A DNA stretch of 64,000 nucleotides. Origin: Kribbella monticola (GTDB lineage Bacteria > Actinomycetota > Actinomycetes > Propionibacteriales > Kribbellaceae). The first letter of the stretch is position 1. Every line of letters begins with the position of its first letter. The position numbers and the translations under genes are program-made. The notes under the pieces were generated by a model. The model searched no databases. It was not told where the DNA came from and was given only the letters and a program-made list of their open reading frames with translations. Below, piece after piece: positions 43,960 through 51,371 of the stretch. The stretch covers positions 1 through 64,000 of the forward strand of contig NZ_QFXK01000027.1 of assembly GCF_003261635.1 (NCBI RefSeq), written 5' to 3'.

Positions 43960-44769
43960 ATGAGCATCTTCAGGCGGGTGTCGACGATCTTCAAGGCCAA
44001 GGCCAATTCGGCTTTGGACAAGGCTGAGGATCCTCGCGAAACCCTTGACTACTCGTACCAGAAGCAGCTCGAGCTGTTGCAGAAGGTGCGCCGTGGTGTG
44101 GCGGACGTCGCCACCAGCCGCAAGCGGGTCGAACTGCAGGCGTCGCAGCTGCAGTCACAGTCGCAGAAGCTGCAGGACCAGGCCCAGAAGGCGCTCTCGA
44201 TGGGCCGCGAGGACCTGGCCCGGGAGGCACTGACCCGCAAGTCCGGCCTGCAGGGCCAGATCGACGACCTGACCGCCCAGCACGCCCAGTTGCAGGGTGA
44301 GGAGGAGAAGCTCACTCTCGCCTCGCAGCGGCTGCAGGCGAAGGTGGAGTCGTTCCGGACCCGCAAGGAGACGATCAAGGCGACCTACACGGCCGCCGAG
44401 GCGCAGACCCGGATCAACGAGGCCTTCTCCGGCATCTCCGAGGAGATGAGCGACGTCGGCCTGGCGGTCCAGCGGGCCGAGGACAAGACCCAGCAGATGC
44501 AGGCCCGGGCCGGCGCGATCGACGAGCTGCTCGCCTCCGGCGCACTCGACGACGCCAGCGGTTCGAACAAGGACAGCATCACCCTCGAGCTGGAGCGGAT
44601 GTCGTCCGGCTCCGACGTCGAGAACGAGCTGGCCGCGATGAAGGCCCAGCTGAGCGGAGGCTCGGCACCGAAGGAGATCGCCCAGGACGCGCCCGGTGCG
44701 GCGCAGCCTGTTCAGCAGCCCAGTCAGCAAGCAGAGCCGGTTCGACCGCAGGACGGAGACGCACGATGA
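43960..44769 (+). CDS. pspA: Phage shock protein A / IM30 family protein
   Basis: The 269-residue protein binds stressed membranes. It has the amphipathic N-terminal helix MSIFRRVSTIFKAKANSALD, the EDPRETLDYSYQKQ segment, then a coiled coil over about residues 25-190. A disordered Gln/Pro-rich tail follows. AAGGGG lies nine bases before the ATG. Its stop overlaps the pspAA start. Actinobacteria couple PspA to PspAA rather than to the PspBC system. Confidence 0.93.
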   Translation: MSIFRRVSTIFKAKANSALDKAEDPRETLDYSYQKQLELLQKVRRGVADVATSRKRVELQASQLQSQSQKLQDQAQKALSMGREDLAREALTRKSGLQGQIDDLTAQHAQLQGEEEKLTLASQRLQAKVESFRTRKETIKATYTAAEAQTRINEAFSGISEEMSDVGLAVQRAEDKTQQMQARAGAIDELLASGALDDASGSNKDSITLELERMSSGSDVENELAAMKAQLSGGSAPKEIAQDAPGAAQPVQQPSQQAEPVRPQDGDAR

Positions 44770-45041
44770 TCGTCCGGATCATGGGTGAAGGTCAGTGGAA
44801 ACTGGCCGATGACAAGCTCGACCAGCTCAACGCGGTCGACACCGATCTGGAGAAGGCCGTCTCCTCGGGAGACGAAGAGGGGTTCCGTACGGCGTTCGGC
44901 GCGCTGCTGGAGTTCGTCCGCGGCGGTGAGCGGGTGCCCGACAACGAGTTGCACGACTCCGACGCGATCCTGCCGCCGGGTGACAGCACGCTCGCCGAGA
45001 TGCGTGAGCTGATCAGCGGCGACGGCCTGATCGCGGGCTGA
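44766..45041 (+). CDS. pspAA: PspA-associated protein PspAA
   Basis: The 91-residue protein starts MIVRIMGEGQWKLADDKLDQL, the family opening, and has the ERVPDNELHDSDAILPP segment. It is translationally coupled to pspA by an ATGA overlap and followed by a terminator. The role is accessory to PspA in envelope stress; the mechanism is not established. Confidence 0.9.
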   Translation: MIVRIMGEGQWKLADDKLDQLNAVDTDLEKAVSSGDEEGFRTAFGALLEFVRGGERVPDNELHDSDAILPPGDSTLAEMRELISGDGLIAG

Positions 45042-45087
45042 CAGCGATGTCCCGGACGCCGTCGGTGACCGGGACACATAGCGTGAT

Positions 45088-45111
45088 GGGCCGGCCCGAA
45101 GGGTCCGGCCC
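45088..45111 (+). terminator. Terminator of pspA-pspAA
   Basis: GGGCCGG (45088-45094) pairs with CCGGCCC (45105-45111) over a 10-base loop, 47 bp past the pspAA stop. Confidence 0.7.
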
Positions 45112-45150
45112 GTCAGCTGTTAAGAGGTTGTCCACAGACTTGTGAGTTGT

Positions 45151-45180
45151 TGCTGTCGGAAGGCGCTGAGGCGTAGTACC
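45151..45180 (+). promoter_or_regulatory. Candidate promoter of the forward exopolysaccharide operon
   Basis: TTGCTG (45151-45156), 18 bases, then TAGTAC (45175-45180). Transcription would start near 45187, leaving a leader of about 85 bases. Confidence 0.35.
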
Positions 45181-45189
45181 CTCAGGTGA

Positions 45190-45250
45190 ATTGCCGCCGA
45201 CGGGGTGGCGAAGATGCGGCAAATCGGACCCGGGGGAAACAGGGACCGAT
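45190..45250 (+). promoter_or_regulatory. Structured leader before the glycosyl phosphotransferase gene
   Basis: Two consecutive stem-loops are visible. TTGCCGC (45191-45197) pairs with GCGGCAA (45216-45222). ATCGGACCC (45223-45231) pairs with GGGACCGAT (45242-45250), with one mismatch. A smaller CTGAGG/CCTCAG stem precedes them. No known riboswitch class is recognised. Confidence 0.4.
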
Positions 45251-45272
45251 TCTCACCGGGGGGTGACTGCGG

Positions 45273-46805
45273 GTGACGGACAATGCCGTCATGGGGGAAA
45301 ACATGCCGGAGGTGGGTTCCATCGACCCGACCGCTACGGACGTGCTCGATCGGCGCCGGCCGGTCTGGGTGGTTCCGGACACGGTGCCTGCCATCGTGCC
45401 GCGCTCGGCCTGGGTGACGGAGCCTCCGTGGGTGGCCGTCTACCGCTGGGCGGCGATCGGCGGCGATCTGCTCGCCGCGGTGATCGGAGCCTCGGTCGCG
45501 TTGCTGACCAGGTTCGGTTACACCGTCGGCGCGGGGTATCTGATCTTCGGAAGTCTGTTGCCGTTGGCATGGGTTGCCGCGGTCGCCCTGTCGAGGGGCT
45601 ACGAGTCGCGGGCCTTCGGCGCCGGTGCCGACGAGTTCCGTTCCATCCTCCGGTCCGGGGTCGGCCTGACCGCGGTCGTCGCGATCGCGTCGTACGCGAC
45701 GAAGAGTGAGATCGCCCGCGGATTCGTCGTGCTGGCGATCCCCGCGACCGTGCTGCTCGCCCTGCTCCTGCGGTACTTCCTGCGCCGTGACCTGAGCCGC
45801 CACCGGTATCGCGGTCGCTGTATGCGTCGCGTCCTGGTGGTCGGCCGCAACGGCGAAGCGGCGGAGCTGAGCGAGCGGCTGGAGAAGCGCCCGGCCGATG
45901 GGTACCGCGTGGTCGCGGTCTGCCGCCCCCGCGGTGACTCCCGCCCAGGCGGAACGCCCGCCGACGCGCTGGACGAGGCCGACATCATGGCCGCGGTGAA
46001 CCGGCACTCGGTCGACGTGGTCGCGATCGCGTCCGACCCCGACCTGGCCGGTCAGTCGCTGCGGCGGTTGTCCTGGGCGCTGGAGCAGCACGGCGTCGAG
46101 CTGATCGTGTCGCCGGGCATCATCGAGGTGGCCGGTCCGCGGATCTCCATCCGGCCGGTCGCCGGGCTGTCCCTGCTGCACCTGGAGCGTCCGTCGGCCA
46201 GCGCGGGTCCGCACCTGCTGAAGAGCATCTTCGACCGGGTGGTCGCGCTGATCCTGCTGATCGTGACCTTGCCGTTGCTGGCGGGGATCGCCTGCGCGGT
46301 CAAGCTGAGCAGCCGGGGGCCGGTGCTGTTCAAGCAGCAGCGGGTCGGCCGGGGCAACGCCGTCTTCACAATGCTGAAGTTCCGGACGATGGTCGTCGAC
46401 GCCGAGGCGCGGCTGGCCGAGCTGGAGCCGCAGAGCGACGGCAACACGGTTCTGTTCAAGCTCCGGTTCGACCCGCGCGTCACCAAGATCGGTGGGTATC
46501 TGCGGCGCTTCTCGTTCGACGAGCTGCCGCAGTTGGTCAACGTCCTGCGGGGCGAGATGTCGCTGGTGGGGCCGCGACCTCCGCTCGAGCAGGAAGTCGC
46601 GATGTACGCCGCCGACGACACCCGCCGGATGCTGGTCAAGCCCGGGCTGACCGGTCTGTGGCAGGTCAGTGGCCGCAGCGACCTGTCCTGGGACGAATCG
46701 GTCCTGCTGGACCTGCGGTATGTGGACAACTGGTCGATGACGCTGGATCTGCTGATCCTGTGGAAGACCGTGCGAGCTGTGGTGAAGGGCTCGGGCGCCT
46801 ACTAG
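45273..46805 (+). CDS. Polyprenyl glycosylphosphotransferase (exopolysaccharide initiation)
   Basis: The 510-residue enzyme attaches the first sugar-1-phosphate to polyprenyl phosphate at the inner membrane. Four N-terminal hydrophobic segments and a nucleotide-binding-like middle (RVLVVGRNGEAAEL) lead to a membrane re-entrant helix. The C-terminal bacterial sugar transferase domain (about 300-510) carries FKQQRVGRG, MLKFRTMV, SLVGPRPPLEQE and PGLTGLWQVSGRSD. The start is GTG 45273. It opens a gene set that continues into sulfate-activation genes. Confidence 0.92.
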   Translation: MTDNAVMGENMPEVGSIDPTATDVLDRRRPVWVVPDTVPAIVPRSAWVTEPPWVAVYRWAAIGGDLLAAVIGASVALLTRFGYTVGAGYLIFGSLLPLAWVAAVALSRGYESRAFGAGADEFRSILRSGVGLTAVVAIASYATKSEIARGFVVLAIPATVLLALLLRYFLRRDLSRHRYRGRCMRRVLVVGRNGEAAELSERLEKRPADGYRVVAVCRPRGDSRPGGTPADALDEADIMAAVNRHSVDVVAIASDPDLAGQSLRRLSWALEQHGVELIVSPGIIEVAGPRISIRPVAGLSLLHLERPSASAGPHLLKSIFDRVVALILLIVTLPLLAGIACAVKLSSRGPVLFKQQRVGRGNAVFTMLKFRTMVVDAEARLAELEPQSDGNTVLFKLRFDPRVTKIGGYLRRFSFDELPQLVNVLRGEMSLVGPRPPLEQEVAMYAADDTRRMLVKPGLTGLWQVSGRSDLSWDESVLLDLRYVDNWSMTLDLLILWKTVRAVVKGSGAY

Positions 46806-46882
46806 GGCGGCCGGGCTGGGGGAAGGGCCCCGTCGGTGAGGTCGGCCGCCGGGGCTGCTGGGGAATGACGAAGGGGGACCGA

Positions 46883-47650
46883 ATGGCGACGACGGATGAC
46901 GGCGCACTGGCCGTGGAACTAGCCGCCGCCGCGGGGGAGCTGCTGCTCGAACTGCGCGGCACAGCGCTGTCCGGGCGAGAGTTGGGGGCACACGGCGACC
47001 AGCGCGCGAACGAGTTGCTGATCGCGGGACTGGCGGAGCGCCGGCCCGGCGACGCAGTACTGAGCGAGGAGTCCGCGGACACCACCGCGCGGCTGTCGGC
47101 TGATCGGGTCTGGATCATCGACCCACTGGACGGCACCCGGGAGTACGGCGAAGGTGACCGGTCCGACTGGGCCGTCCATGTCGCGCTCTGGGAGCGAGGT
47201 GAGCTCGCGGCCGGTGCGGTTGCGGTCCCGGCTCAGGAGATCGTCCACGACACCGATGCGCCTCAGCAGGTGCCGCCGCGCGCGGACGGCCCACTGCGGA
47301 TCGCCGTCAGCCGGAGCCGCCCGCCGGCCCTGGTGGAGTATCTGGCGACCGAGCTCGACGCCGAGTTGGTCCCGATGGGCTCGGCCGGCGTCAAGGCCAC
47401 CGCCGTACTCCGCGGCGAGGTGGACGCCTATGTGCACGCGGGCGGCCAGTACGAGTGGGACTCGGCAGCGCCGGTCGCGGTCGCCGAGGCGGCCGGGTTG
47501 TTCTGCAGCCGAATCGACGGATCGCCGCTGCGCTACAACCAGCCGAGCCCGAAGTTGCCGGACCTGCTGGTGTGTCGCCCGGAGTTCTCTGCGAAGCTGC
47601 TGGCTGCCATTGCCAGCCAACCCGATGTCGCGGAAGTGAGAGTCTCGTGA
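46883..47650 (+). CDS. cysQ: 3'(2'),5'-bisphosphate nucleotidase CysQ
   Basis: The 255-residue inositol-monophosphatase-fold enzyme removes the 3' phosphate from PAP, the by-product of PAPS-dependent sulfotransferases. Metal-binding motifs are EES (LSEESAD), DPLDGT in IIDPLDGTREYGEG, and YEWDSAAP near the C-terminus. ATG 46883 follows an AAGGGGG site; an in-frame ATG at 46865 is an alternative. Its stop overlaps the cysD start. The sulfotransferase that would produce PAP is encoded in the convergent operon. Confidence 0.9.
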   Translation: MATTDDGALAVELAAAAGELLLELRGTALSGRELGAHGDQRANELLIAGLAERRPGDAVLSEESADTTARLSADRVWIIDPLDGTREYGEGDRSDWAVHVALWERGELAAGAVAVPAQEIVHDTDAPQQVPPRADGPLRIAVSRSRPPALVEYLATELDAELVPMGSAGVKATAVLRGEVDAYVHAGGQYEWDSAAPVAVAEAAGLFCSRIDGSPLRYNQPSPKLPDLLVCRPEFSAKLLAAIASQPDVAEVRVS

Positions 47651-48552
47651 GCCGGAACTACCAGTTGACCCAACTGGAGACCCTGGAGTCCGAAGCGATC
47701 TACATCTTCCGCGAGGTGGCCGCCGAGTTCGAGCGTCCGGTGCTGTTGTTCTCCGGCGGCAAGGACTCGATCGTGATGCTGCGGCTCGCGCAGAAGGCGT
47801 TCCACCCGGCCCGCATCCCGTTCTCGGTGATGCACGTCGACACCGGGCACAACTTCCCCGAAGTACTGGAATTCCGTGACCGCCGGGTGGCCGAGGTCGG
47901 CGTACAGCTCGTGGTCGCCAGCGTGCAGGAGGCGCTGGATCGCGGCTTCGTCCAGGCTCCGCCCGACGGCACCCGGAACCGGATCCAGACCCCGGTCCTG
48001 CTGGAGGCGCTGGAGAAGCACCAGTTCACCGCCGTCTTCGGCGGTGCCCGGCGCGACGAGGACAAGGCCCGGGCCAAGGAGCGGGTGTACTCGTTCCGCG
48101 ACGAGTTCGGCCAGTGGGACCCGAAGAACCAGCGGCCCGAGCTGTGGAACCTCTACAACGGCCGGATCCACCTGGGCGAGAGCATCCGGGTCTTCCCGCT
48201 GTCGAACTGGACCGAGCTGGACATCTGGCAGTACATCGAGCAGGAGCGGCTCGAGCTGCCGTCGATCTACTACGCGCACGAGCGGACCGTGTTCGACCGC
48301 AACGGCATGCTCTACGCGGCGAACGAGTACTGCGTGCCGAAGGCCGGCGAGGAGACGTTCACCGCGACCGTCCGGTACCGGACCGTCGGCGACGCCTCGC
48401 TGACGGCCGCCGTACTGTCCGACGCCGACACCGTCGCGAAGGTCATCGACGAGGTCGCGAGCACCCGGATCACCGAGCGCGGCGCCACTCGCGGGGACGA
48501 CAAGTTCAGCGAGGCCGCGATGGAAGACCGCAAGCGGGAAGGGTACTTCTGA
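47647..48552 (+). CDS. cysD: Sulfate adenylyltransferase subunit 2
   Basis: The 301-residue ATP-pyrophosphatase-type subunit forms adenosine 5'-phosphosulfate from sulfate and ATP. The PP-loop SGGKDS lies near residue 36. The family segments HVDTGHNFPEVLEFRD, FGGARRDEDKARAKER and SNWTELDIWQYI are intact. GTG 47647 overlaps cysQ by four bases, and cysN follows after two bases. No cysH or siroheme genes are nearby, so the activated sulfate probably serves sulfation, not cysteine synthesis. Confidence 0.95.
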   Translation: MSRNYQLTQLETLESEAIYIFREVAAEFERPVLLFSGGKDSIVMLRLAQKAFHPARIPFSVMHVDTGHNFPEVLEFRDRRVAEVGVQLVVASVQEALDRGFVQAPPDGTRNRIQTPVLLEALEKHQFTAVFGGARRDEDKARAKERVYSFRDEFGQWDPKNQRPELWNLYNGRIHLGESIRVFPLSNWTELDIWQYIEQERLELPSIYYAHERTVFDRNGMLYAANEYCVPKAGEETFTATVRYRTVGDASLTAAVLSDADTVAKVIDEVASTRITERGATRGDDKFSEAAMEDRKREGYF

Positions 48553-48554
48553 TC

Positions 48555-49805
48555 GTGGACATCCTCAGACTGGCCACGGCCGGATCCGTCGACGACGGCA
48601 AGAGCACCCTGATCGGGCGGCTGCTCTACGACACCAAGTCGGTCTTCACCGACCAGATCGAGTCGGTCGAACGCGCCAGCCGCGACCGCGGTGACGACTA
48701 CGTGAACCTCGCGCTGCTGACCGACGGCCTGCGGGCCGAGCGGGAGCAGGGCATCACGATCGACGTCGCCTACCGGTACTTCGCGACGCCGCGGCGCAAG
48801 TTCATCGTCGCGGACACGCCAGGCCACATCCAGTACACCCGCAACATGGTGACCGGTGCGTCCACGGCGGACCTCGCGCTGATCCTGGTCGACGCCCGTA
48901 AGGGCCTGCTGGAGCAGAGCCGCCGGCACGCCTTCCTGGCAACGCTGTTGCACGTCCCGCACCTGGTGCTGTGCGTCAACAAGATGGATCTGGTCGACTA
49001 CTCCGAAGCGGTCTTCGAGCAGATCCGCGCCGACTTCACCCAGTTCGCCGCCAAGCTCGACGTCGGCGACCTGACCGTCATCCCGGTCTCCGCACTGGTC
49101 GGCGACAACATCGTCACCCGGTCGACCGCGATGAGCTGGTACGAAGGGCCGAGCCTGCTACATCACCTGGAGAACGTGCACGTCGCGAGCGACCGGAACC
49201 TGATCGACGTCCGGTTCCCCGTCCAGTACGTGATCCGCCCGCAGTCCGACCTGCACCGCGACTACCGCGGGTACGCCGGTCAGGTCGCGGGTGGCATCCT
49301 CAAGCCGGGCGACGAGGTGATGGTGCTGCCGTCCGGTTTCACCACCACGATCCGCTCGATCGAGACCGCCGACGGCCCGGTCGAGGAGGCGTTCCCGTCG
49401 ATGTCGGTGACGATCCGGCTGACCGACGAGATCGACGTCTCCCGGGGTGACATGATCTGCCGGGTGAACAACGCACCGGCGGTCACCCAGGACATCGATG
49501 CGATGGTCTGCTGGATGGACGACGCCCCGCTGCGGCCGGGCCAAAAACTCGCCATCAAGCACACCACCCGGTCGGCGCGGGCAATGGTGAAGGACCTGCA
49601 CTACCGGCTCGACATCAACTCGCTGCACCGCGACATGGCCGCCGATCACCTCGGTCTGAACGACATCGGCCGGGTCCGGCTGCGCACCACCCAGCCGCTG
49701 CTCTGCGACGAGTACAAGCGCAATCGCTCGACCGGCGGCTTCGTGCTGATCGACGAGGCGACCAACCGCACCGTCGGGGCCGGCATGGTGAACGAGGCCC
49801 GGTGA
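48555..49805 (+). CDS. cysN: Sulfate adenylyltransferase subunit 1 (GTPase)
   Basis: The 416-residue GTPase drives APS formation with CysD. Motifs: P-loop GSVDDGKST (about 11-19), DTPGH, NKMDL, followed by elongation-factor-like beta domains. In mycobacteria the partner is a CysN-CysC fusion of about 610 residues carrying APS kinase. Here the protein ends after the CysN part, so APS kinase is missing from this chain. GTG 48555 is the start, and the stop overlaps the next gene by four bases. Confidence 0.94.
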   Translation: MDILRLATAGSVDDGKSTLIGRLLYDTKSVFTDQIESVERASRDRGDDYVNLALLTDGLRAEREQGITIDVAYRYFATPRRKFIVADTPGHIQYTRNMVTGASTADLALILVDARKGLLEQSRRHAFLATLLHVPHLVLCVNKMDLVDYSEAVFEQIRADFTQFAAKLDVGDLTVIPVSALVGDNIVTRSTAMSWYEGPSLLHHLENVHVASDRNLIDVRFPVQYVIRPQSDLHRDYRGYAGQVAGGILKPGDEVMVLPSGFTTTIRSIETADGPVEEAFPSMSVTIRLTDEIDVSRGDMICRVNNAPAVTQDIDAMVCWMDDAPLRPGQKLAIKHTTRSARAMVKDLHYRLDINSLHRDMAADHLGLNDIGRVRLRTTQPLLCDEYKRNRSTGGFVLIDEATNRTVGAGMVNEAR

Positions 49806-50275
49806 GCACGAGCGAACCCGCGGACCTGCGGGTGCTGATGGTCTGTTCCAGCGGCGGCCACCTGGCCCAGTTGATGACGCTGAAGCCGTGGTGGTCGCAA
49901 CGGGACACCGCCTGGGTGACGTTCCCGACCGAGGACGGCCGGTCCCTGCTGGCGGGGGAGCGGACGTACTTCGCCTACTACCCGACCACCCGCAACCTGA
50001 AGAACCTGTTCCGCAACACGCTGCTCGCGCTCCGGGTGATGCGCAAGGAGCGTCCCGACGTAGTGGTGACCACCGGCGCCGGCGTCGCCCTGCCGTTCTT
50101 CGTCCTGGCCAGGCTGAGCCGGATCCCGACCGTCTACATCGAGGTCTTCGACCGGATCGACCACGCAACGCTGACCGCCAAGCTGTGCCGCCCGTTCACC
50201 ACCCGGATGCTGGTCCAGTGGGAAGAACAGAAGGACCTGTACGCCGGATCGACCGTGGTCGGGAGACTGCTGTGA
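49802..50275 (+). CDS. Glycosyltransferase accessory subunit, PssD/Alg14-like
   Basis: The 157-residue protein has the Alg14/PssD opening CSSGGHLAQLM. A hydrophobic VALPFFVLARLSRIPTVYIEVFDRID follows, the part that tethers the partner to the membrane. These proteins pair with an Alg13/PssE-like catalytic half to transfer the second sugar to a polyprenyl-linked acceptor. The next gene is that half, coupled by a GTGA overlap. Confidence 0.88.
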   Translation: MSTSEPADLRVLMVCSSGGHLAQLMTLKPWWSQRDTAWVTFPTEDGRSLLAGERTYFAYYPTTRNLKNLFRNTLLALRVMRKERPDVVVTTGAGVALPFFVLARLSRIPTVYIEVFDRIDHATLTAKLCRPFTTRMLVQWEEQKDLYAGSTVVGRLL

Positions 50276-50817
50276 GCGAGCTCGACGTCCTGGTCATCCT
50301 CGGCACCGATCACCACCACTTCGACCGCCTGGTCAGCTGGCTGGACGCCTTCCTGGAACAGCCCGGCAACGAGTCGCTGCGGGCCCTCGCGCAACTGGGC
50401 GACACCGCGCCACCACGACTTGCCGAAGGCGTCGGCATCGTTCCGTACGACGAATTGCAGCGCCTGATGCGACAGGCAACCGCCGTCGTCACCCACGGCG
50501 GACCGGCCACCATGCTGGAGGTCCGCAGGCAGGGCCGCAAGCCGCTGGTGGTGCCTCGGGACCCTGCGCTGGGCGAGCACGTCGACCAGCATCAGCAGGA
50601 GTTCTCCCGCAGGATGGGGAAGCTCGGGCTGGTCACCCTCTGCGAGGAGCGTGGCGCCTTCCTGGACGCCCTGGCGGCCATCCTCAAGGACCCAGAGGCC
50701 CATGCCGTGACCGAGCAGGAGAACGAGCGTGACAGAGCGCAAGTGGCTGCTGCGGTTGCGACGACTGGTGCCATCATCGACCGGCTCGCGTTGGCCCGGC
50801 GCCATGAGAAGTCCTGA
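50272..50817 (+). CDS. Glycosyltransferase catalytic subunit, PssE/Alg13-like
   Basis: The 181-residue GT28-type C-terminal-domain protein has the sugar-nucleotide binding signature VVTHGGPATMLEVRRQGRK and an HVDQHQQEF segment. Together with the preceding gene it should form a split glycosyltransferase acting after the initiating phosphotransferase. It is the last gene of the tightly coupled part of the forward set. Confidence 0.88.
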   Translation: MSELDVLVILGTDHHHFDRLVSWLDAFLEQPGNESLRALAQLGDTAPPRLAEGVGIVPYDELQRLMRQATAVVTHGGPATMLEVRRQGRKPLVVPRDPALGEHVDQHQQEFSRRMGKLGLVTLCEERGAFLDALAAILKDPEAHAVTEQENERDRAQVAAAVATTGAIIDRLALARRHEKS

Positions 50818-50823
50818 ATCATT

Positions 50824-50849
50824 CGCTTGAATCACCTGCAAAACAAGCG
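50824..50849 (+). terminator. Candidate terminator after the PssE-like gene
   Basis: CGCTTG (50824-50829) pairs with CAAGCG (50844-50849) over a 14-base loop, then TTTC, seven bases past the stop. Confidence 0.45.
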
Positions 50850-50899
50850 TTTCACCGGTGCGGGCGCGGTTGGCGACCGCAGGCTGGCGGCGCGCTCCG

Positions 50900-51060
50900 G
50901 CCGCCTGATTTGAGTAAAGAGTTCGTTCAAATCACAGCCCAGATTCAGATCGAATCAAGGTCTGAGTGTCCGGATATCCGGACTTCTTCTACGTTACGTA
51001 ACGATTCAGCTTGTTATCTAGCTGTAATATTACTCTCCGTGTTCTGGTCACGGAGCGTAC
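50900..51060 (+). promoter_or_regulatory. AT-rich control region with two perfect palindromes
   Basis: This is the lowest-GC stretch of the window. It contains GTCCGGATATCCGGAC (50968-50983) and CGTTACGTAACG (50992-51003), then TTGTTATCTAGCTGTAATAT. The palindromes look like operators for a dimeric regulator, and the AT-rich part looks like a promoter. It lies 370-400 bp upstream of the hydrolase gene and about 200 bp before its riboswitch. No gene is seen in 50818-51371. Confidence 0.55.
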
Positions 51061-51189
51061 AGGTTAAGGCCGCGCTCAGTGGCCTTGAGCACTCCGCGGA
51101 GTTCTGCGTAAGCTCACCGCGCCTGGCCCGGCTGGGGACGGCCAGGTCCCACCAAGTCACCGACTCGCAACGCCGAGTTCCGCCCTCCG

Positions 51190-51352
51190 GGTCGGTGATC
51201 ACCTACCACCCAGCAATAGAGGGCAGAAGTGGGGGACCCACAGGTTCCCGGACCGCGCCGGACCCAAACGTCCGGCAACGTCCTTGGGGCGAAGCCGCGC
51301 AAGCGGCCGGGTAATACTTCCGACCCGAGCCCGACAGCTAACCTCACAGGCG
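51190..51352 (+). ncRNA. c-di-AMP (ydaO-yuaA type) riboswitch
   Basis: Hallmark blocks appear in order: GGGGGACCCACAGGTTCCCGG, then TTGGGGCGAAGCCGCGC and CGGCCGGGTAATACTTCC, then GACCCGAGCCCGACAGCTAAC and CTCACAGGCGT. The last block (GACCCGA-CCCGACAGCTAACC) is highly characteristic of actinobacterial ydaO RNAs. The aptamer ends about 20 bases before the hydrolase start, and AGGAAGGA follows as ribosome-binding site. These RNAs usually turn expression off when c-di-AMP is high. Boundaries are approximate. Confidence 0.85.
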
Positions 51353-51371
51353 TGCAGGAAGGACTGCCCCC

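Noticed and set aside
47647..49805. cysD-cysN as an ordinary cysteine assimilation operon
   Set aside because: No reductase or sulfite genes are nearby. Coupling to glycan genes, cysQ and a sulfotransferase points to sulfation, although a dual role cannot be excluded.
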